A stretch of DNA of 64,000 nt, from positions 19,273,261-19,337,260 of the forward strand of contig NC_052359.1 of assembly GCF_009727055.1 (NCBI RefSeq), written 5' to 3'. Origin of the DNA: Benincasa hispida (Eukaryota; Streptophyta; Magnoliopsida; Cucurbitales; Cucurbitaceae). The notes under the pieces are model-generated. The model did no database searches. It had not been told where the DNA came from and saw only the letters and a program-made list of their open reading frames with translations. Shown one piece after another: positions 55,599-64,000 of this stretch (within the stretch, counting starts at the first letter, position 1; each line of letters begins with the position of its first letter). The position numbers and the translations under genes were made by a program.

Positions 55599-58500
55599 AT
55601 GTCAAGTTCTTCTAGAATATTCGCTTCTAAATTAGTTAACGGTAAAATCGAATCAACAAACAAATTACTAGCAGTTGATAACACGAAAAGAGTTTTAACA
55701 GAGGATTGTCCTCTATCTCCCAACCCATCTAAAAATATAGATGAAAATGAAAAACTCGAATAATAAGATAAATATGATTTACTTGTTATCGAAGCATGTT
55801 AAGTGGAAAACGATAAAACCTGGATAATTTTTTTAGGCGTCGCTAATCACGTATGTACTTTTTCACATGAAACAAGTTCCTAGAAACAGCTGATAGAAGA
55901 AGAAACAATCTTTAAGGTAGGGACCGGGGAGGTTGTTTCAACTAAAACAGTAAGAGATATGAAGTTATATAGGAGATAAATACATTTATCTGAAAATGCT
56001 TATTACATTCCTTCTATGAAAAGGAATTTGATATCTGTCTCTTGTTTGCTAGAACAAAATTATAAAGTTTCTTTAAAAAATGATGAAGTATTCATCAATA
56101 CAAGAAATAACCAAATTTGTTCTTAAAAATTAGAAAATAACTTGTATCTGTTAAAAACGACTGAGGTTAGAGTCGTTTTGAACATAAAGATGTTTAAAAC
56201 TGCTGAAACTCATAAGAAAAGGAAAGTTTCTCGAAATACCTATCTTTGGCACTTGAGACTAGGTCATATAAATCTCAACAGAATTGAGAGACTGGTTAAA
56301 AACGGTCATCTAAATAAGTTAGAAGAAAGTTCATTACCACCTTGTGCATCCTTTCTTGAGGGTAAAATGACTAAAAGATTTTTTTTTTTGGAAAAGGTCT
56401 TAGAGCCAGAGAACCCTTAGAACTCGTAAACTCAGACCTTTGTGGTCCTTTGAATATTAGAGCTAGATGAGGGTATGAATATTTCATCAATTTCATTAAT
56501 GACTATTCCAGATATGGGCATATTTACTTGATGCACCAAAAGTCTGAAACATTTGAAAAGTTCAAAGAATATAAGGTCGAGGTTGAAAACCAATTAGGTA
56601 AAAAGATTAAAACACTTCGATTAGATCGAGATGGTGAGTATATGGACTTAGAATTCCAGAACTATTTGACACAACATCGAATCCAGTCTCAACTCACAGC
56701 CCCTGACACATCTCAGCAAAACGTTGTGGCAGAAAGGAGAAACAAAACCTTGTTGGATATGGTTCGTTCCATGATGAGTTAGGTTCAGTTACCAAATTCT
56801 TTCTGGGACATGTTGTTGAAACGACAGTGTATATTTTGAACATAGTTCCCTCGAAAAGTGTTTTAGAAACACCTTATGTGCTCTGGAGAGGACGTAAAGT
56901 AAATTTACGTCACTTCAGAATCTGGGGTTGTCCAACACATGTGTTGGTACAAAATCCTAAAAAGTTGGAACACCATTCAAAAGTATGCCTATTTATAGGT
57001 TACCCGAAAAAAACAAAAGGTGGTTTCTTTTACGATCCACAGGAAGACAAGGTATTTGTATCGACAAATGCAACATTCCTGGAGGAAGACCACATGAAGA
57101 ATCATCAACCTCGTAGTAAACTAGTAATAGAAGAAATGTCCAGAGAAATTATAAATACATCAACAAGAGTTATTGATAGAGCACGTCCATCAACAAGAGT
57201 TATTGATGAAACTGATATTTCACATCACTCTCAAGAGTTGAGAATGCCTTATCGTAGTGGGAGGGTTGTGCAATAGCCTGACCGGTACATGGGTTTAATT
57301 GAAACTCAAGTGATCATACCAGATGATGTCCTAGAGGATCTATTGTCTTTCAAACAAGCAATGAATGATATGGATAAAAACCAATGGCTTAAAGCCATGG
57401 ACCTTGAAATAGAATCTATATATTTTAATTATGTCTGTTATCTTGTAGATCAACTTGAAGGGGTAAAACTCATCGGTTTCAAATGGATCTACAAGAGAAA
57501 ATGAGACCAAGTTGGTAAGATACAGACCTACAAAGCAAGACTTATGACAAAAGGGTTTACTCAAAGAGAGGGGGTAGATTATGAAGAAACCTTCTCTCCA
57601 GTTGCCATGATAAAGCCGACTAGAATACTCTTGTCCATAGCTGCATTTTACGATTATAAAATATGGCAAATGGATGTCAAGACAACCTTTCTGAATGATT
57701 ATCTTGAAGAGAGTATCTATATGTCTCAACCAGAAGGATTTATTGAACAAGGTCAAGAGCAAAAGGTTTGCAAACTTAATCGGTCCATTTATGGGTTGAA
57801 ACAAGCATCTAGATCCTGAAATATGAGATTTGACATTGCGATCAAATCTTATGGCTTTGAACAAAATGTTGACGAACCTTGTGTTTACAAGAAAATCGTT
57901 AAGAATACTGTCACCTTTCTGGTGTTGTATGTTGATGATATTCTACTTATAGGAAATGAAGTAGAATTTCTAGCTGACGTTAATAGATGACTGGCTATGC
58001 AATTCCAAATGAAATATTTGGGAGAAGCACAATATGTTCTTGGGATCCAAATAGTTCAGAATCGCAAGAATAGAACATTAGCATTATCTCAAGCATCTTA
58101 TATAGACAAGATGTTGTCTACATATACAATGTAAAATTCCAAGAAAGGAACATTGCCTTTTAGACATGGAATTCATCTATCTAAGGAATAAAGTCCTAAG
58201 ACACCTCAAGAGGTTGAGGATATGAAACGAATTCCATATGCATCAGTAGTAGGGAGTTTAATGTATGAAATGTTGTGTACTTGTCCCAATATATGCTATG
58301 CCGTTGGAATAGTCAGCAGATTTCAGTCCAATTCTGGATATGATCATTGGACTGCCGTTAAGAACATTCTCAAGTATCTTCGGAGAACGAGAGATTATAT
58401 GCTCGTGTATAGTGCCGAGGATCTGATCCTTATTGGATATGCTGATTCTGACTTCCAAACTGATATTGATTCTAAGAAATCGACTTCGGATTTAGTATTT

Positions 58501-58905
58501 ACTCTAAATGGAGGAGCAGTTGTGTGGAGAAGCATCAAGCAAAGTTGTATTGCTAACTTCACAATGGAAGCTGAGTATGTAGCTGCAAGTGAAGTAACAA
58601 AAGAAGCAGTATGGCTCAGAAAGTTTCTGACTGACCTGGAAGTAGTTCCTAATATTCATCTGCCTGTCACCCTCTATTGTGACAATAGTGGAGCAGTTGA
58701 AAATTCAAAGTAACCTCGAAGATAAACGAGGAAAGCACATCGAGCGGTAGTACCATCTCATCAGGGAGATTGTACATAGAGAAAATGTGATTGTCATGCA
58801 GATAGCCTCACAAGACAACTTAGCTGATCCATTTACAAAGGCCCCCTTGACTAAGTTGTTCGAGGGTCACCTAGTACGACTAGGTCTACGAGATATTTAT
58901 TAGTA
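55599..58905 (+). pseudogene. Copia 1 shortened gag-pol
   Basis: Gag keeps about 50 residues (MSSSSRIFASKLVNGK, VLTEDCPLSPNPSK), then jumps to YDLLVIEAC. Protease motif IIFLGVANHVC (55824-55860), catalytic D-S-G lost. Pre-integrase WHLRLGHINLNRIERLVKNG (56244-56305); integrase FINDYSRYGHIYLMHQKSE to about 56782, then HFRIWGCPTHVL (56911-56950); reverse transcriptase from FKWIYKRK (57478) through IWQMDVKTTFLN and LYVDDILLIG (57924-57955); RNase H with IGYADSDFQTDIDSKKS and LYCDNSGAVENSK, ending near 58905. From 56827 the frame has stops at 57274, 57502, 57817, 57988, 58132, 58189 and 58711; an earlier stop is at 56780, with a frameshift before 56827. Confidence 0.9.
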
Positions 58906-59025
58906 GGGCAAATGGGAGAATTTATGGGTATCTAATGCCCTAGTCTATTGTATTTATACTTTTTATTCTCTCCATGTAAACTCAACATTGTATATATTTG
59001 TATATATTAATACACTGGAGTTTTA

Positions 59026-59041
59026 GTCCAAGTGGGAGTAT
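59026..59041 (+). other. Polypurine tract of Copia 1
   Basis: AAGTGGGAGTATT directly before the 3' LTR. Confidence 0.75.
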
Positions 59042-60991
59042 TGTTGGGTTTCATATCCTAAAACTCACAATTTGTAAAAATTAAACATATTCTATTATAA
59101 ATAAAGATGTTGTTCAACATTTCTTCAATAAAGATATTGAATCTATTAATTGCATTCATAAAAGTCTAAATCCAATAAACTAAGATCCATGGCTATTATA
59201 TGAATACTTGAAGTTTATGTAGAGACATAGAGATGGATCAAGTTAGAGTAAATAGCCAAAACGGTCTATAGTACATGATTAAGGTTGGGTACCTTATTCT
59301 GGTAACACTATTGGATGCGGCCTACTCTGTAGTTGTTACAAGTTATTGTAAAGATACTACAAATGAAGTGATCGAGATTTATTCATGTGCTGACATGAGG
59401 AGTGGGAGTGTCCTATGCAATGAGTTTGCATAAGATCAGACCAAGAAATAAGTCACTCTTATTTTATAACGTTGTTTACTGTACAAGACTGACTATTTTA
59501 CTTAGATGACCTAGGTAACTCAATCTTAATCCTAAGCTAGCTATGAACTCCTGTTTATTCCAGATTATTCTTTGATTTGCATAGGTGAAGGTTGGCTCAA
59601 CAGCGCCGGCTTAATAAGCCTCCCATTTGAGGGGTAAGACTAGGTAGATAGCTGGGGACATAGGGTGCAAGACGAAATTCACGCTACCCGATTTAAGGAT
59701 AGGAGAAAGGTTGTTCTCTTAAATACTGAATCCATGTCTTGAACAAGGGGCCCCACCCCCTCACAAGGCTGAGAGGGATCTGGTTTATTGACTGAGTTAC
59801 AAACCAATTGTTCATTAAAGGATCAGTAGGAATTTAAGGTACAAGACGTAATATCGGGGTAAAATAGTATATTGATCCAACCGTTATTATGAACAATCGT
59901 TGAAGGGTCGACTTATTAGTTATGGTTAAATCATGTGGACACAAATATATCTACAGTGAGGAGAGTGCAACTATTAAGCTATAGTGGTGTGACTTGATAG
60001 TTAACGAATACTGATTAATTTGGTCTAAAGAGTTTTAGCCAATTTATCTTAATCATTGGAGCTCATGATCTATAGGTCCATAAGGTCCCTCTACTAGCTC
60101 GTAAAACATGAACACCTTGAATTATTAAATTGAGTGAATTTGGAATGATATCAATTTGAAATGTTCAAATTGAAATTAGGGTTTGTATAAATATAATTAT
60201 TTAACATTTAATTTATTGAAAATAAACGAAATTGGAGATTTTATGATATTTAAATATTGATTTAAATATCAATTACATGAATTAGATTCATGTTCAAATT
60301 TAATGTGTGATTAATTTGATATTTTGATATTAAATTAATTAATTAATTATGTTTATTAATTAAAATTCAAATTAATTTCCGATTTTTAAATTCAATTTAA
60401 GAAATTGAATTTTTATATTTGATTAATTATGAATTAATTAAATAAAATTTTGATTAATTTTGAATTAATTGATTATTGAAATGAAAAAATTGGAAAAACT
60501 AAATAATATGGGTTTTGCCCACAAAACACCTTGAATATGAGGTATTCTTCCTAAAGCATACACAAATCCCACTTGAGTTGAGAAGTAGGTGTTGGCTATT
60601 TGATGGGTGAGGAATGCTTGCATGCTGAAGAAATATAAAACCCTCAATTTTAGAGAAGATCAATGTGGTGCTGGAGCTAAAAAGAGTTTCTACTACTTCA
60701 TATTCTTCCTCACAAGAACCCTCATTATCCTTCACCAAATTCAATCAAATTCGAGTTCCACCTCTCAAATTCAAGGCTAAGAATAGTAGAGAAGATCTCT
60801 TGGTATTCATACCAATTTGGAGCTGATTTGGAGTGAAGAGCAACTTGGATTTGGGAGAAATCGTCAAAGGTATGTTCTTCTTGAAACCCTCTTTCGAATT
60901 TATGAAATAACATGCTTTATAACTCAAATTAAATGTAATTAGAGTGCTTATTGATTTTTTTTCTTTTGTTGCATGCTTGTGTATTCCATCA
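59042..60991 (+). repeat. 3' LTR of Copia 1
   Basis: 1950 bp; colinear with the 5' LTR. The small length difference comes mainly from an extra 'aattaattaaataaaatt' stretch around 60425-60450. Confidence 0.9.
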
Positions 60992-60996
60992 TTACC

Positions 60997-63245
60997 AACA
61001 ACTCTTGTTGGTGTGCTATTAACAATTCTTGTCGATATTTGAGTAACTTCAACGAAAGTCATTTCATCCAGCACGATTTTACTATGAGGTTTATAATCCC
61101 TTATGTGATCTTCCTCCAATAAAGTAGCATTTGTGGATCCAAATACCTTATTCTCTTTATGATTATAGAAATAACTGTCTCTAGTTTCCTTAAGGTAACC
61201 TATAAAAAAGCGCACTTTTGAATGAGGTTCCAACTTCTTAAGGTTTGCCTTTAGCACATGTGCTGGACATCCACAAATTTTGAACTATCGCAAACTAGCT
61301 TTACGACCTTTCCATAATTTCAAAGGTATCTCCGAGACACTTTTGGACGGTACCACATTTAAAATATACACTGCAATCAATACTGCATGTCCCCAAAAGG
61401 AATATTGTAATTGAGCATAGCTCATTATCAACCAAACCAATAAGGTTCTGTTTCTCCATTCTGACACACTATTCTGCTAGGGTGTACTAGGTGCTGAGAG
61501 CTGAGATGTGATTCCATTTTCCACCAAATAGTTTTGAAATCTCAAATCTATATATTCTCCACCTCGATCTAATCGAAGTGCTTTAATCTTTTTTATTTAA
61601 TAGATTCTCAACTTCAACCTTATATTCCTTGAACTTTTCAAGGTTTTCAAACTTATGTTGCATTAAATAAAGATACTAATATCTTGAGTAATCATCTATA
61701 AAAAAGATAAAGTATTCAAAACTTCCATTTTCTTTGACATTCATCAGATCACAAAGGTCTGAACGTATATGCTCTAGAGGTTCTTTGGCCCTGTAACCTT
61801 TATTAATAAAAGGTCTCTTGGTCATCTTGCCCTCTAGATAAGATTCACATACTGGTAAGGTGTCCACTTCTGAATCTTTTAGAAGAGCACTCTTTATTAA
61901 CTTCTCAATCCTATTGAGATTTATGTGACCCAACCTTAGATGCTAAAGATAGGTATCATTTTTATGATAATCTTTTTATCTTTTTTTTCCTAGATGCTGT
62001 TGTACTAAACATTTCAGTATTAAGAAGCGTTTTACATGTTAACGAGTACAAATTATCTTTAATAAAAGCTGAACAAATATTCAAGTCATTCTTAGAAATA
62101 ACAACTTTATTCTGAATAAAATTTAAAGAATAGCATTGTTCAACAAAACAAGAAACTGAAATTAGATTTCTTTTAAAACTATGAATAATAAAAAAAAAAA
62201 CATTGTCCAACAACAAATAACAACTCCTAAAAGATAATTTAACGCTTCCAATAGCAATAGCCAATATGATTTTATCGATCACGACTCACATTATTATTTC
62301 TCCAGCCTCAAATTTCTCCCAAGATTCAAATTTCTGAAAAGAACAAATGTGATTAGTGGCTCCCAAATTAATTATCCAGATAGAACTATTGTTCTCCACT
62401 ATACACTTTTCTAAGACAAGTAATCATACTTACCTTTTTTTGGCTTCTTTCCTCAGCCAGAAACTTTGGGCAGTTCCTTTTCCAATTCCCAACTTCATTG
62501 CAATGGAAACATTTCTCTTTTACATTCTTATTTTTTATTTTCTTCCCTTTTTGGGAAGATTTACTTTAATATTTTTCTTCTTATTTCTCTTCCTTTTTTG
62601 GCCCTTTTGACTAAAGGATGAAGCTCTAAACTCTATCTTAGAGGTCTAACCTCATGACTTATTTTTATCCAAAGTAGCAAAATTTACCTCTCCATTCCGT
62701 CCCTTGTTCTAACACTAAAAAATCTTTAGTTCATTCAATAGAGTTGTGAGATTGTAAGTAATTTTGTTCATAATAGCATTACTTCTAAATTGTAAGAAAC
62801 TCTTAGGAAGAGTTTCTAAGATAAAGCTAACTTGGTTGGACTTATCTATGATAGCTCCATTTATTTATGAGATATTGAAGTGAACCATCATGTCGAGAAC
62901 GTGTTCCTGAACAAATGATCCCTTCTTCATACGTGCATTATAAATGTACTTGATAGCATCATGCTTGATTTATTCAGATGGTTGCCCAAAAATATCATGC
63001 AATGACTCCATTATCTCATGTGTAGTCTACATGCTTTCAAGATTCTTGGCCAAGACATCAGTTATGCTTGCCAAGATATAGACTCGGACCTTTTCGTTTG
63101 TCCTTATTGATTTGTCATATGTTTCACGAACATTCTTTGTAGTATTTAGAGTCAGTTCGTAATGACATTCCTCATTTAGGACAAATTTTGTGTCGTCTAG
63201 TACCAGTACTGTGTTGATATTGTTTTTCCATGTTGTATAATTATT
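60997..63245 (-). pseudogene. Copia B gag-integrase remnant
   Basis: Minus-strand order: gag from YTTWKNNINTVLVLDDTKFV and LNEECHYEL (63240-63150) through VYILASITDVLAKNLESM; a zinc knuckle CFHCNEVGNWKRNC (about 62510-62460), in which the His is Asn; protease motif WIINLGATNHIC (about 62385-62350), catalytic D-S-G lost; SVSCFVEQCYSLNF; LLNTEMFSTTA; GHINLNRIEKLIKSALLKD (61933-61870) and FIDDYSRY; WRNRTLLVWLIMSYAQLQ and VYILNVVPSKSV (61467-61330); and the post-core segment RFFIGYLKETRDSYFYN. It stops at 60997, where Copia 1 entered. Frameshifts and stops throughout. Confidence 0.87.
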
Positions 63246-64000
63246 AGGAGTATTCAAATGACTCGAGAACCCGAACAACCCAGACTACCTAACCCAAAAT
63301 ATAAGGGTTGGGTTGGGTTAGTTTAAAATTTGGGTTGGGTTGGATTAATATTTTTTGTATATTTCAGGTTGGGTTGGGTCTTGGGTTCATTTTTTAAAAA
63401 TTTGGGTTGACCTAACCAACTCAAATTACTAAAATATTAATATTATATATATATATATTACAACTTTTAGAGTTTTACGATTCATCCCTTATTTTCTGCT
63501 GCTTGAAGCCTCAAAGTTACGTTCCCTCTTCTTTGCCTTGCCCTTCGTTTTCTACCGCTTGAACCTCAAAATTCTTGTGCTCTCCCTCTTCGATTTTTTT
63601 GCTTCAAGCTTAAGCTCAGCCTTCAACCTTTGTCTCGCACTCTTCGTCTCCAGCCTTCAGCCTTCAACCTTGATTTTTTTTGTCATTCCCAGTGAATCAG
63701 TGACCCAAACCCTCTTCATCTCACGCTCTCCATTCTCTCTAGTTGTTCGTCTGTCATCGTTCAAGATTTGAAGTTTCAGCTCTAGCCATCAGCCTTTGTT
63801 TTCGTCTTCAACTCTAGCTGTTCGTCTGTCGTTGTTCATCTTCGGCAGCTTTAGCCGTTCAAGGTTTGTAAATTCAGATTTGAAACCACCGTTCGTCTGT
63901 GTCTCTTTGACATTTCTTTTTAAATTTTAGATCTCCACTTTTTGATATCTCAAATTTCAATGGCTGATTTCAATATTTGTAAAATTGTAAATTCATTTGT
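63246..64000 (+). mobile_element. 5' end of a second hAT copy
   Basis: Starts TAGGAGTATTCAAAT inside Copia B gag, followed by 'cccaaaatataagggttggg' and more TTGGG blocks. This is the same terminus as at 46549 (minus). Then (AT)n at 63444-63458 and a TC-rich leader with 'gttcgtctgtc.t.gttca' repeated three times (63740-63900). The transposase would lie right of the window. The 77-codon ORF at 63538 has no recognisable feature. Confidence 0.65.

Larger units (their letters stand above)
47451..60991 (+). mobile_element. Copia 1: full-length Ty1/copia element with nested inserts
   Basis: LTRs 47451-49367 and 59042-60991, both TGTTGGG...CCATCA; target duplication TTACC (47446-47450, 60992-60996). 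Primer site at 49370, polypurine tract AAGTGGGAGTAT before the 3' LTR. The leader contains a word array and a nested solo LTR (51007-55022). Without inserts it is about 9.5 kb. LTRs differ at many positions by eye, so it is not recent. The pol frame is broken by stops. Confidence 0.9.
46550..63245 (-). mobile_element. Copia B, split by Copia 1
   Basis: A Ty1/copia element whose two parts, 63245-60997 and 47450-46550, join in order (gag, protease, integrase, linker, reverse transcriptase) once Copia 1 and one TTACC are removed. Both ends are cut by hAT elements of one family: within gag at 63245 and within reverse transcriptase at 46550. No LTR of Copia B is left. Confidence 0.83.

Noticed and set aside
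57340..57864. 174-codon minus-strand ORF
   Set aside because: It is the antisense shadow of the Copia 1 reverse transcriptase, which is recognisable on the plus strand.

Overview
The window is nuclear DNA of a flowering plant, almost certainly a dicot. It is AT-rich, shows no bacterial gene layout, and carries Ty1/copia, Ty3/gypsy, hAT and SINE-like sequences plus one small plant-type gene. The repeats resemble those of cucurbit genomes, but that is an impression from memory and was not tested. About three quarters of the 64 kb is transposable-element sequence, much of it nested; only one host gene looks intact.

Layout. 1-2004: 3' end of a gypsy element (+) whose other end lies outside the window. 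2005-11840: an old copia element ('Copia A', -) with a solo LTR (4043-5841) and a gag-only element (7015-10138) inserted in its leader. 11848-14850: a gypsy integrase fragment (+), then a solo copia LTR with an A5 target duplication. 15061-19043: two Tekay/Del-like units in opposite orientation, one with an expanded minisatellite and one with only 415 bp between its LTRs. 19044-25830: AT-rich DNA with SINE-like pieces and a degenerate DNA-transposon candidate. 25836-28713: an internally deleted copia element (-) with a clear target duplication. 29103-29654: the host gene, an intronless 183-aa Ser-rich protein with a Glu-15 run. 30534-38480: mostly AT-rich DNA with a MITE, a solo LTR, an RNase H remnant, a GC-rich repeat and two LTR fragments. 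38481-43264: truncated 'Copia D' (-), which cuts into a hAT transposon (43265-46549, -). 46550-63245: 'Copia B' (-), split by full-length 'Copia 1' (47451-60991, +, target duplication TTACC). Copia 1 carries a solo LTR (51007-55022) that itself carries another (52896-54783). 63246-64000: the start of a second hAT copy (+).

Nesting order was read from 5-bp target duplications and, at three sites, from intact homologous sequence elsewhere in the window. All transposon genes found are broken by stops, frameshifts or deletions, except a short zinc-knuckle ORF (8813-9250) and the split but lightly damaged gag of the same element.

The observations most worth following are structural: (i) a terminal LTR hairpin with a GAAA loop and compensatory changes between two LTR families; (ii) arrays of a short degenerate word at the same leader position in three copia elements, with a different word in each; (iii) a covarying hairpin in a core shared by several copia LTRs; (iv) a gag-only element with a second nucleocapsid-like ORF; (v) loss of the protease DSG motif in three separate copia insertions.
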